Assembly: GCF_002024165.1 (NCBI RefSeq)
Contig: NZ_MWQN01000001.1
Location: 1,612,001-1,676,000 of the forward strand
From: Embleya scabrispora
Lineage (GTDB): Bacteria > Actinomycetota > Actinomycetes > Streptomycetales > Streptomycetaceae
Direction: 5' to 3'
DNA: 64,000 nucleotides
Made by a program: the position numbers and the translations under genes. Positions 1 through 10,573 of this stretch are shown here, one piece after another. Within the stretch, counting starts at the first letter, position 1, and each line of letters starts with the position of its first letter. Below the pieces are notes generated by a model. It was not told the DNA's origin, did not search any database, and was given only the letters and a program-made list of their open reading frames with translations.

Positions 1-240
1 GCCGACCCGGTTCCGCTCCTGGACGGCCCCGGGCAGTTGGTCGACATCACCCCGAGCGGCTTCACCCTGCTCGCCCAGCAGGCCGGCACGTTCACCGTAC
101 GGATCCACCGGACCAGCTGGTTCGTCGCGAACAAGCCCAATACGAGCATCGGCGAGACCGAGGACGGCTGGACCGAGGTGACCGTCACCGAACCCGGCGA
201 GGTCACCATCACGGCGAAGGCGTCGGCCGTCCTGCCCTGA
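1..240 (+). CDS. C-terminal fragment of a protein of unknown function
   Basis: The frame is open from the first base of the window to a TGA at 238-240, so only about the last 79 residues are present. The visible part is rich in Thr, Val and Gly and alternates hydrophobic and polar residues, as in a beta-sandwich. It contains a W-x-E-V-T-V-T-E pattern and no cysteines. I do not recognise the family. An extracytoplasmic tail domain of a membrane protein is possible but is only inference. The gene ends 56 bp before peptide deformylase on the same strand. Confidence 0.6.
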   Translation, partial: ADPVPLLDGPGQLVDITPSGFTLLAQQAGTFTVRIHRTSWFVANKPNTSIGETEDGWTEVTVTEPGEVTITAKASAVLP

Positions 241-296
241 CCGGGGCGGGTAGGGTAATTCGGGTTCATGCCCTGGTGGAAAGGTAAAGCAGACCG

Positions 297-974
297 ATGG
301 CCGAGCACCACGACCACTCCAGCCACGATCACCACGATCACGAAAAGGGCCGGATCTTTGTGATGGGCCGCCCGGTGGACTCGTACCCCGCCATGGCGCC
401 CGAGGCCGCGCGCGGCAAGGTCCTGCGCGTCACCGTGGTCGGCGAGGAAGTCCTGCACCGGCCCTGCGCCGAGATCACCGAGTTCGGCACCGACGAACTG
501 AACACCCTGATCGACGACATGTTCCTGACCATGTACGTCGCCGACGGCGTGGGCCTGGCCGCGAACCAGGTCGACGTCGGCATCCGGCTGTTCGTCTACG
601 ACTGCGTGGACGAGGACGGCAACCGGCACGTCGGCCACATCCTCAACCCGGTCCTGGACGAACTGCCCGCGGCCGAGCGGCACCTGGAGGAGGCGGGCGA
701 GGGCTGCCTGTCCGTCCCCGGCCCGCACGAGGACCTGGCCCGCCCCGACCGCGCCATCGCCCGGGGTGTGGACAAGGACGGCAACCCGCTGGTGGTCGAG
801 GGCGAGGGCTACTTCGCCCGCTGCCTCCAGCACGAGACCGACCACCTCAACGGCTACCTGTACATCGACCGGCTCTCCAAGCGCGAGCGCAAGAACGTGC
901 TCAAGGAGATGGAGTCGATGCGCGACGAGGTGTTCGCCAAGCGCGACGCGAAGGCCAAGCAGCTCGCCGGCTGA
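297..974 (+). CDS. def: Peptide deformylase with His-rich N-terminal extension
   Basis: Removes the formyl group from the N-terminal methionine of nascent proteins in the cytosol. All three family motifs are present: GVGLAANQ (residues 84-91), EGCLS (135-139) and QHETDH (178-183). These provide the Cys and two His metal ligands and the catalytic Glu. The 225 residues exceed the usual 170-190 because of an N-terminal extension of about 40 residues. Its first 16 residues contain six His and several Asp (HHDHSSHDHHDHE), which looks like a metal-binding segment. The ATG at 297 has a weak GAAAGG-like sequence upstream. Actinomycetes usually carry several deformylase copies, so this need not be the housekeeping one. 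It is convergent with nrdJ. Confidence 0.95.
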   Translation: MAEHHDHSSHDHHDHEKGRIFVMGRPVDSYPAMAPEAARGKVLRVTVVGEEVLHRPCAEITEFGTDELNTLIDDMFLTMYVADGVGLAANQVDVGIRLFVYDCVDEDGNRHVGHILNPVLDELPAAERHLEEAGEGCLSVPGPHEDLARPDRAIARGVDKDGNPLVVEGEGYFARCLQHETDHLNGYLYIDRLSKRERKNVLKEMESMRDEVFAKRDAKAKQLAG

Positions 975-1015
975 CCCCCGGAAGCACCTCCGAGCACAAC
1001 GCCGAGAACGACGTC

Positions 1016-1055
1016 GAAAGGGGCGGGGAACCGATACCGGTTCCCCGCCCCTTTC
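1016..1055. terminator. Bidirectional hairpin terminator between def and nrdJ
   Basis: A perfect 18-bp inverted repeat (1016-1033 and 1038-1055) encloses a 4-base loop. It lies between the convergent ends of def and nrdJ. The outer ends are GAAA/TTTC. No long U tract follows, as is usual for actinomycete terminators. Confidence 0.8.
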
Positions 1056-1093
1056 ACGCGCTCACCCCATCATCCGAGGCACCGCCCTCGCGG

Positions 1094-3946
<2,853 letters not shown>

Positions 3947-4111
3947 GCCGTCTCCTCTTTTGAACAACGCCGTGGGCAGGCCGGGGCATCCCGATGGGAG
4001 GACCCGGATGACCGGTCGGGTGGTCCGTCGTTCCTGTACTACCGACGTGTACTACCGAATGAAAATGTGAATGACCCGCGCGTGGGCGGCCCGCTCGTGG
4101 GCGACCCGTGC

Positions 4112-4615
4112 TCAGTCCGCGGCGGGGGCGTCCGCCGCGTTCGCGGGCACCTCGGGCCCGATCGGCTCCGCGCGACCGGCGCGCAGCAGCGCGACCTCGG
4201 CCTCGAAGTCCTCCAGGGACTCGAAGGCCCGGTATACGGACGCGAACCGCAGGTAGGCGACCTCGTCGAGCTCACGGAGCGGGCCCAATATGGTCAGGCC
4301 CACGTCGTGGGTGGTCAACTCGGCGCACCCGGTGGCCCGCACCGCCTCCTCGACCCGCTGGCCTAGCAGGGCCAGCGCGTCACCGGTGACCGGGCGGCCC
4401 TGGCACGCCTTGCGCACACCGGCGATGACCTTGTCCCGGCTGAACGGCTCGGTGACGCCGCTGCGCTTGATCACCGTGAGCGAGGCGGTCTCGATCGTGG
4501 TGAAGCGTCGTCCGCAGTCGGGGCACGAGCGACGGCGCCGGATGGCGGCCCCGTCGTCGGTGGTCCGGCTGTCCACGACGCGGCTGTCCGCTCGCCGACA
4601 GAAGGGGCAGTGCAT
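4112..4615 (-). CDS. nrdR: Transcriptional repressor NrdR of ribonucleotide reductase genes
   Basis: Cytosolic Zn-ribbon/ATP-cone repressor that senses (d)ATP and controls ribonucleotide reductase genes. The N-terminus has the zinc ribbon CPFC (residues 3-6) and CPDC (31-34). The ATP-cone follows, recognisable from [15 protein letters not shown] onward. At 167 residues it is slightly longer than the usual 150-160, with an Ala/Pro/Asp-rich C-terminal tail. The ATG at 4615 is preceded by GAGAGGGA. It is the first gene of the nrdRJ operon and is read away from lexA. Two NrdR boxes in its own promoter indicate autoregulation. Confidence 0.96.
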   Translation of the reverse strand: MHCPFCRRADSRVVDSRTTDDGAAIRRRRSCPDCGRRFTTIETASLTVIKRSGVTEPFSRDKVIAGVRKACQGRPVTGDALALLGQRVEEAVRATGCAELTTHDVGLTILGPLRELDEVAYLRFASVYRAFESLEDFEAEVALLRAGRAEPIGPEVPANAADAPAAD

Positions 4616-4782
4616 GCCGTTCCCTCTCCCCCTCGTTCAGACGCAGGTCCTGCGTGGTGCTCGTGCGCGTCGCGCGCCAAGCGAAACGTGCCCTGGTGGT
4701 GCCGCGGGTTGCCGCGCCCTCGCCCCGAGGGCCCACGCCTGGGGGCCCGTCCGGTGCGGTCCGGGAATGCTCCGGGAACATA

Positions 4783-4788
4783 GTATAT
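4783..4788 (-). promoter_or_regulatory. Putative -10 element of the nrdRJ promoter
   Basis: TATACT on the minus strand is a good -10 hexamer in an otherwise GC-rich region, about 170 bases upstream of the nrdR start. The expected -35 position overlaps the proximal NrdR box and is not a good match to TTGACA. A repressor bound there would block polymerase directly. Confidence 0.5.
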
Positions 4789-4795
4789 ACGGCAA

Positions 4796-4843
4796 CCACA
4801 ACTTGTGGGCTTCTGCAACGCCCTCGACCACAAGATGTAGTGG
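4796..4843 (-). promoter_or_regulatory. Pair of NrdR boxes in the nrdRJ promoter
   Basis: Two palindromic 16-bp sites lie at 4796-4811 (core CCACAACTTGTGG) and 4828-4843 (CCACAAGATGTAGTGG). Their centres are 32 bp apart, three helical turns, which is the spacing typical of paired NrdR boxes. They sit just upstream of and overlapping the promoter. This is the known operator arrangement of NrdR-controlled reductase operons. Confidence 0.85.
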
Positions 4844-5039
4844 CTACGGTAGACCGCGACCCGAGGCGCTGCAAGCCGACTCGCAGACGCTCGGAGAGCC
4901 CGTGGTGACCTCTCGTCATCCCCGCAGGTCACCGCCCGAGGAGTCGCCGAAATTAACCCGACCGGCCGCGTGTCGCGGCACACGAGCGACGCATGCGACA
5001 TATCGGGCGTCGCCCCTGTAGGCAATTCCCGAACGGAAT

Positions 5040-5055
5040 TCGAATGTATGTACGA
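5040..5055. promoter_or_regulatory. SOS box (LexA operator) upstream of lexA
   Basis: The 16-mer TCGAATGTATGTACGA matches the actinobacterial LexA operator (TCGAAC-N4-GTTCGA) at 10 of 12 conserved positions. It lies 127 bp upstream of the lexA start, which fits autoregulation. The site at recA (54443-54458) is a closer match. Confidence 0.75.
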
Positions 5056-5182
5056 TTACTACAGCGGGAACCGAATGATCGCCACCGGATTGGCCTAAAT
5101 TCACTCGAACGTGTGTTTGGCGCAACCTTTCGAACCCGACTACCGTTCTCCACGTGCGAGCAATCCGTCGAAAGGGCCAGCC

Positions 5183-5974
5183 GTGACCGGAGAAGCCACC
5201 GGAGCCATCCACCCCGGAATCCGCACCGAAACCCTCCCCGTGAAATCCCCGCACAGCGCCACCGTGCCGCCACCGGCGCCCGCCCCGGGCACCGAGAACG
5301 CGCAGGTCCAGGGCGGTGCGACGCGGCGTCCGGCGGGGGGGCTGACGCCGCGCCAGACGCGCGTCCTCGAAGTGATCCGCGCCTCTGTCGAGTCGCGCGG
5401 ATATCCGCCGAGCATGCGCGAGATCGGCGAGGCGGTCGGACTGTCCAGCACGTCCTCCGTCGCGCACCAGTTGATGGCGCTCGAACGCAAGGGCTATTTG
5501 CGCCGTGATCCGCATCGTCCGCGCGCCTACGAGGTGCGTTCGCCCGACGGTGGGCGTCCGCTCGCGCCGGCCGGGCCGCACGCCGAGCGCGGGTCACAGG
5601 CCGCTTCCTACGTCCCGGTGGTCGGCCGGATCGCGGCCGGTGGCCCGATCCTGGCCGAGCAGTCCGTCGAGGACGTCTTCCCGCTGCCGCGCCAGTTGGT
5701 CGGCGACGGCGACGTGTTCCTGCTCAAGGTCAGCGGCGACTCGATGATCGAGGCCGCGATCATGGACGGCGACTACGTCGCGGTCCGCCGCCAGCCGGTC
5801 GCCGAGAACGGCGACATCGTCGCGGCCATGCTCGACGGCGAGGCCACCGTCAAGCGCCTGCGCCACCGGGACGGACACCGCTGGCTGATGCCCCACAACC
5901 CCGCCTACGAGCCCATCCCGGGCGACGAGGCAACCATCCTGGGCCGTGTGGTCGCCGTCATGCGCCGAGTCTGA
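5183..5974 (+). CDS. lexA: LexA repressor of the SOS response
   Basis: Represses DNA-damage genes and cleaves itself when stimulated by RecA filaments. From the GTG at 5183 it has 263 residues. A Pro-rich N-terminal extension (1-53) is followed by a winged-helix DNA-binding domain (about 54-120) and the S24 peptidase domain. The scissile Ala152-Gly153 bond (RIAAGGPI), nucleophile Ser187 (GDSM) and Lys224 (EATVKRL) are all intact. The GTG is preferred because AAAGGG lies 6 bases upstream. The frame stays open 24 codons further up, and a later GTG could shorten the extension. The gene is divergent from nrdR and convergent with the helicase. Confidence 0.94.
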   Translation: MTGEATGAIHPGIRTETLPVKSPHSATVPPPAPAPGTENAQVQGGATRRPAGGLTPRQTRVLEVIRASVESRGYPPSMREIGEAVGLSSTSSVAHQLMALERKGYLRRDPHRPRAYEVRSPDGGRPLAPAGPHAERGSQAASYVPVVGRIAAGGPILAEQSVEDVFPLPRQLVGDGDVFLLKVSGDSMIEAAIMDGDYVAVRRQPVAENGDIVAAMLDGEATVKRLRHRDGHRWLMPHNPAYEPIPGDEATILGRVVAVMRRV

Positions 5975-6002
5975 GATGACCGCGGACCCCCACATACCCC
6001 CC

Positions 6003-6044
6003 ACGGGCGGTCGTCCGGCGCTCCCACGCCGAGCGGCCGCCCGT
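6003..6044 (+). terminator. Hairpin downstream of lexA
   Basis: The inverted repeat ACGGGCGG...CCGCCCGT continues inward as CGGCG/CGCCG after a small internal loop. It begins 29 bases after the lexA stop and is followed by TTCCCG. It probably ends lexA transcription. Confidence 0.5.
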
Positions 6045-6197
6045 TTCCCGTCCGAGGCAACCCCGCCGCCCCGGTGACCCCGGATCACCCGCACAACGCA
6101 GCACCCCTCGCCAATCGCAACGACACGGCCCACCCCGAACCGCCCCACCCCAGGCGCGTCAGCGCCCACGACCGGCGCCACCCCTGGAGATCGACGC

Positions 6198-6350
6198 GCG
6201 AAGCGCGGAGAGCGGCGGAGCCGCAGAGTTTGGGCTGGGTGACCCGGAGCGAAGCGGAGGGGCACACAGCCCCGAGCGAGGGGCCGCTTTTCTGCGGAGG
6301 AGCGAAGCGGGGGAGCAGAAAAGCGGCCCCTCGCGAGCCGGCGCGAAGCG
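6198..6350. repeat. Structured intergenic repeat element with a 20-bp stem
   Basis: The 462-bp gap between lexA and the convergent helicase gene contains this element. The octamer GCGAAGCG occurs four times (6198, 6249, 6302, 6343) at spacings of 51, 53 and 41 bp. In the middle is a perfect 20-bp inverted repeat (6276-6295 and 6315-6334) with a 19-base loop that itself carries one GCGAAGCG copy. Two further near-copies of the context GGAGCGAAGCGGRGG flank the left arm and the loop. No convincing coding frame spans it. It resembles a dispersed palindromic element more than a simple terminator, but a terminator role for the helicase gene is also possible. Confidence 0.5.
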
Positions 6351-6436
6351 CCCAAAAAGAAGCACCGCCGCCGACACGAGTCCGCCGCCCCGACCCCACC
6401 CCGCGCCCCTCGGACCCGGCGCGAAGCCACCGACAA

Positions 6437-8470
6437 TCAGTCCTTGTCGATCGCGGCCAACGACCGCCGAACCTGATTCCGATCCTCCGTGTACCACAAC
6501 GGCGGCATCGACGCCCTGAAAAACCCGCCGTACCGCGCGGTGGCCAACCGCGGATCCAGCACCGCCACCACACCCCGGTCGTTCATCGACCGAATCAACC
6601 GCCCGGCCCCCTGAGCCATCAACAGCGCCGCATGCGTGGCCGAGACCGCCATGAAGCCGTTTCCGCCGCTTTCCTGGACCGACTGCGCCCGTGCGCTCAT
6701 CAGCGGGTCGTCGGGACGCGGGAACGGAATCCGGTCCATGATCACCAGCTGGCAGGACGGCCCGGGTACGTCCACCCCCTGCCACAGGGACAACGTGCCG
6801 AACAGGCACGTGCGCGGCTCGGCCGCGAAGCGCCGCAACAACTCGGCCAGCGAGTCGTCGCCCTGGCACAGGATCGGCACGTCGAGCCGCTCGCGCAGCG
6901 CCTCCGTGGCCGCCTCCGCGCCGCGCCGCGAGGAGAACAGGCCCAGCGCCCGGCCGCCCGCGGCCTCGATCAGTTCGGCCAACTCGTCCAGCGTGCCCGC
7001 GTTCATCCCGTCGCGGCCCGGCGGCGACAGGTGCCGCGCGACGTAGAGGATGCCCTGCTTGGGATAGTCGAACGGCGAACCCACGTCCATGCAGCGCCAC
7101 GGCGCCAGGTCGGTGTCGCCGTCCGCGTCGTCCTTCCCCGCCGCCTCCTCGTCCTCCCCCGGCCGCACCGCGACGTCGGTGGGCACCGGCTCGGGCGCGT
7201 CGGTCAACATCGCCTCGGGGCTCAGCCCCAGGCTGCCCGCCACGCCGCGGAAGTTGCCGCCGAGCATGAGCGTGGCCGAGGTGAGCACCACGGTGCGGTC
7301 GCCGAACAGCGCCTCGCGCAGCAGTCCGGCCACCGCGATCGGGGCCACCCGCAGCGACGCGCCGGTGCGCTCGTTGTGCTCCATCCAGATCACGTCGTGC
7401 GGCGACTCCCGCAGGATGCGCTCGCAGGTGTCGTGGATGTGCTCGACGCCGGCCAGCGCCTGGCGGCGGGCCGCGTCCTCGTTGCTCAGCGACTTGTCCC
7501 GGACCTCGCCGAGCGAGGTGATCACGCCCCGGCTCGCGTCGCGCAGCGCGGTCACCGTCCAGCCCAGGTCCGGGTCCACCTCGCGCAACCGGCCCGGCTC
7601 GCGCCCGTCCAGGGTCTTGCGGAACGCCTCCGAGGCGGCGTTCAGGTTGTCCACCGCGCCCTCGTTGGCCAGCTTGCCGGCGCGCCGCGCGGCCCGGTCG
7701 ACCGCGCTCAGGCTCAACTCGGCGGTGGCCACGCCCGTGGCCCGGCTCGCGAACTCGTGCGCCTCGTCGACGATCAGCAGCTCGTGCTCGGGCAGCACCG
7801 GCGCGTCCTCCAACGCGTCGATGGCCAGGAGCGCGTGGTTGGTCACCACGATGTCGGCCTGCTTGGCCCGCTCGCGGGCAGCCTCGGCGAAGCAGTCGTC
7901 GCCGTACGGACAGCGTGAGGCGCCCAGGCACTCGCGCGAGGACACCGACACCTGGGCCCAGGCCCGGTCGTTGACCCCCGGACTCAGGTCGTCGCGGTCG
8001 CCGGTGTCGGTCTCGTCGGCCCAGTCGCGCACCCGGACCACGTCCTGGCCGAGTTTGCTCGTGGGCGACGGGTCGAACAGCACCTCGCCCTCGTCGGGCG
8101 GCCCGTCGTGCAGCCGGTGCAGGCACAGGTAGTTGCCGCGCCCCTTGAGCGTGGCGAAGGTCGGCGAGCGGCGCAGCTGCGGGCGCAGCGCCTCGACCGT
8201 GCGCGGCAGGTCGCGCTCGACGAGTTGGCGCTGGAGCGCGAGGGTCGCGGTGGCCACCACGACCTTGCGGTGCGCGGCCAGCGCGGGCACCAGGTAGGCC
8301 AGCGATTTGCCGGTGCCGGTGCCGGCCTGGACCAGCAGGTGTTCGGCGCGGGCGACCGCGCCGGCGACGGCCTCGGCCATCGATACTTGTCCGGGTCGCT
8401 CCGATCCGCCGACGGCGGCGACGGCGGCGTGCAGGAGTTCGGTCAGCGCGGGACGGTCGGAGTCGCTCAT
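6437..8470 (-). CDS. DinG/XPD-family ATP-dependent DNA helicase (Fe-S)
   Basis: Superfamily 2 helicase, predicted 5'-3', acting in DNA repair. At 677 residues it has Walker A QAGTGTGKS (about 48-56), the Walker B box DEAH (in LIVDEAHEFAS) and later motifs such as DRIPFPRPDDP and GAGRLIR near the C-terminus. Four cysteines between motifs Ia and II (NYLCL, RECLG, RCPYG, DDCF) match the ligands of the XPD/DinG [4Fe-4S] cluster. The start at 8470 gives MSDSDRPALTELL, as in actinobacterial homologues. It is convergent with lexA and downstream of the esterase gene on the same strand. No SOS box was seen directly upstream. Confidence 0.9.
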   Translation of the reverse strand: MSDSDRPALTELLHAAVAAVGGSERPGQVSMAEAVAGAVARAEHLLVQAGTGTGKSLAYLVPALAAHRKVVVATATLALQRQLVERDLPRTVEALRPQLRRSPTFATLKGRGNYLCLHRLHDGPPDEGEVLFDPSPTSKLGQDVVRVRDWADETDTGDRDDLSPGVNDRAWAQVSVSSRECLGASRCPYGDDCFAEAARERAKQADIVVTNHALLAIDALEDAPVLPEHELLIVDEAHEFASRATGVATAELSLSAVDRAARRAGKLANEGAVDNLNAASEAFRKTLDGREPGRLREVDPDLGWTVTALRDASRGVITSLGEVRDKSLSNEDAARRQALAGVEHIHDTCERILRESPHDVIWMEHNERTGASLRVAPIAVAGLLREALFGDRTVVLTSATLMLGGNFRGVAGSLGLSPEAMLTDAPEPVPTDVAVRPGEDEEAAGKDDADGDTDLAPWRCMDVGSPFDYPKQGILYVARHLSPPGRDGMNAGTLDELAELIEAAGGRALGLFSSRRGAEAATEALRERLDVPILCQGDDSLAELLRRFAAEPRTCLFGTLSLWQGVDVPGPSCQLVIMDRIPFPRPDDPLMSARAQSVQESGGNGFMAVSATHAALLMAQGAGRLIRSMNDRGVVAVLDPRLATARYGGFFRASMPPLWYTEDRNQVRRSLAAIDKD

Positions 8471-8553
8471 CGGGCGACAAGCCTAGATGCTCCGAGCGAC
8501 ATCCCCGACCGCGCGGCCCGCTTCGTCCGACTCCTCCCCGAAGGTTTTCCGGC

Positions 8554-9510
8554 TCAGCCGAGCTTGGCCAGCACCGCGTCGGCCATGGCCTCCTGGCCGA
8601 GCGCGTTGGGGTGCACGGGGCCGGCGGGCGACTCCGGCTTGACGCCCTCGACCCACTTGGTGCCGACCGGCTTGCACACGTCGTGACCGGCCGAGCCGGT
8701 GTAGGTGTCGACGTATTCCGCGCCCTGCTTGGCCGCCTCCTTGGCGATCATGTCGTTGAGCGCGGGCACCAGCTTGCGCAGGTACGGCAGGTCGCCGTCG
8801 GCCACCGGCACCTGGGCGGGGCAGCCGGGGCCGCTCTCCGGCAGGATCATCGGGTAGCCGACGACCAGGATCCGGGCCTTGGGCGAGCGCTCCTTGATGC
8901 CGGTGATGGCGGCGGCCAGCTTGGGCCCGGTGTCGCCGATCCGCTTGGTCAACTCGTCGTTGCCGCCCGGGGCGTACTTGTCGGTGCACGGCTGGGTCGA
9001 GGTGGTGCTGCGGCTTTGCAGCACGCACATCGTGACGATCTCGGAGAAGCCGATGTCGTTGCCGCCGACGCCCAGGGTGACCAGCGCGGTGTCCGGGCGC
9101 AGCGCGTCGAACTGCGGCGGCGGGGCGCCCTGGGTCTGCTGGCCGACCGTCAGGTCCGGGGTCCTGGCTCCCCCGCAGGTGACGTCGACGAGGCCGGTGA
9201 TGTTCTTCCGCTTGGCCACCAGGTGCGCGTAGTTGCTCTCCGAGCGGCTGCAGCCGGGCGGCGCGGTGGGCACGATCACGGGTATCTTCACGCCGGCCGC
9301 GTACGAGTCGCCGAGCGCGACGTAGGTGGCGCCACTGGCGGCCGCGGGCAGTGCGCCGGCCGGTGCGGGGGCGGCCTGTGTACCTCCGGGGGCGCCGCTC
9401 TTCGCGGCGGCGGACGCCTTGGAATCGCCGGAGTCGTCCGAACAGGCGGACAGCGCGCCGAGCGCCGTCAGTGCGGCCAGGCCCGCGATCGCCCTGCGAG
9501 TTGTGCGCAC
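8554..9510 (-). CDS. Secreted SGNH/GDSL esterase lipoprotein
   Basis: Predicted extracellular lipase/esterase anchored as a lipoprotein. The N-terminus is a signal peptide ending in the lipobox LSAC (Cys23). A low-complexity Ala/Gly/Pro/Ser linker follows to about residue 58. The SGNH catalytic blocks are present: GDSY (Ser), the block II Gly, GGND (Asn) and VHPN near the C-terminus (His, with the Asp of DVC or nearby). Six cysteines in the mature domain suggest three disulfides, as in the Streptomyces lipase SCO1725. The GTG at 9510 is supported by GAGGGGAG 5 bases upstream. It lies 83 bp upstream of the helicase gene. Confidence 0.9.
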   Translation of the reverse strand: MRTTRRAIAGLAALTALGALSACSDDSGDSKASAAAKSGAPGGTQAAPAPAGALPAAASGATYVALGDSYAAGVKIPVIVPTAPPGCSRSESNYAHLVAKRKNITGLVDVTCGGARTPDLTVGQQTQGAPPPQFDALRPDTALVTLGVGGNDIGFSEIVTMCVLQSRSTTSTQPCTDKYAPGGNDELTKRIGDTGPKLAAAITGIKERSPKARILVVGYPMILPESGPGCPAQVPVADGDLPYLRKLVPALNDMIAKEAAKQGAEYVDTYTGSAGHDVCKPVGTKWVEGVKPESPAGPVHPNALGQEAMADAVLAKLG

Positions 9511-9628
9511 CAGCGCTCCCCTCTCGTCGTCACCCGCCCATTACCCGTCGGTAGGTAGCGGCGTTCCGGCGAGACTACGGTCTTCCGCGCCCGGATGCCG
9601 GCCTCCCGGCCGCCGGGTCGCCGCCGAC

Positions 9629-10495
9629 TCAGTCCAGCTTGATCGTCTCGCGGCGCGCGCCCGCCGCCGCGCGCGCTCGCGAGGGCAGGTCCTCCAGCAT
9701 GGTCAGGCACTCGCGGGCGGCGTCGATCTCGATGTCCTGGAAGGTGGCCGCGACCACGTCCACCCGCTCCCCGTCGGCCTCGATCACCACTCGCCCGTCC
9801 GGTCCGTACACCCCGCTGCGTCCGCAGGCCGGGCCCAGGCCCGTGTCGCCGATGTGGTTGGCCACCACCGTGTAGCAGGTGTTCTCCAGGGCGCGGGCGG
9901 CGAAGTAGAGATCGCGTCGGTGTTCGCCGTCGCCGCGCGTGTACACCCCCGGGCACAGGTACGCGTCGCAACCGTCGTGCACGGCCGCGCGCGCGTGTTC
10001 GGGAAAGCTCACGTCGTAGGCACTGCCCAGGCCCAGCCGCCAGCCGGAGATCTCGATCGTGCAGCCGTGGTCGCCGGGGCGGAACAGTTCGCGTTCCTCG
10101 CGCCACAGGTGTTGGCGGTCGTAGGCCACGTGCGCGTCGCCGTCGCGGCCGACCACCAGCAGCGAGATGGTCCGCCCGCCCGCGCGGCGCACCGCGGCGC
10201 CGACCACGGCGACGGTGCGGGTGGCGTAGCAGGCGGCCTGCAACTCGCCGAGCCGGGTGTCGCCGGGCACGATGTCGCACGGTTTCACGTCGGGTCGGAA
10301 CAGGTCGAGGTCGTAGCCGGACAGGAACAGCTCCGGCAACACCACGACATCGGCGCCGGCCGAGGACCCGAAGCGCACGAGTTGCGCGGCCGTGGCGACA
10401 TTCGCGGGGATGTCGCCCGGCCGCGCCTGGGCCTGTGCGGCGGCGACCCTCAGAGGTTGCCTCGCGTTTTCGGCGACGTCGGTCACCCGCCGCAT
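9629..10495 (-). CDS. Nitrilase-superfamily protein lacking the catalytic Cys
   Basis: Carbon-nitrogen hydrolase fold, 288 residues. The N-terminal Glu of the triad is present in VVVLPELFLSGYDL. The second motif reads YDRQHL instead of Y-x-K-x-H-L, so the catalytic Lys is Arg. The third reads LGLGSAYDVSFPE instead of the usual G-x-x-x-C-Y-D-x-x-F-P-E, so the nucleophile Cys is Ala (codon GCC). The rest of the fold is well conserved and the frame is intact. The protein is therefore probably not an amidase, and a regulatory or binding role is inferred. It lies 78 bp downstream of the siderophore operon on the same strand and could be co-transcribed with it. Confidence 0.8.
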   Translation of the reverse strand: MRRVTDVAENARQPLRVAAAQAQARPGDIPANVATAAQLVRFGSSAGADVVVLPELFLSGYDLDLFRPDVKPCDIVPGDTRLGELQAACYATRTVAVVGAAVRRAGGRTISLLVVGRDGDAHVAYDRQHLWREERELFRPGDHGCTIEISGWRLGLGSAYDVSFPEHARAAVHDGCDAYLCPGVYTRGDGEHRRDLYFAARALENTCYTVVANHIGDTGLGPACGRSGVYGPDGRVVIEADGERVDVVAATFQDIEIDAARECLTMLEDLPSRARAAAGARRETIKLD

Positions 10496-10573
10496 TCTGG
10501 CATCGTGATGGGGATCACACCATCGGCAAACCGGACAGGTTGTTCGCGAGCCCGGGTCCGATCGGGGTGCGGC

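Noticed and set aside
4616-5182. A cobalamin riboswitch upstream of the B12-dependent reductase operon
   Set aside because: No B12-box-like sequence was seen; the region instead has NrdR boxes, which explain the regulation.
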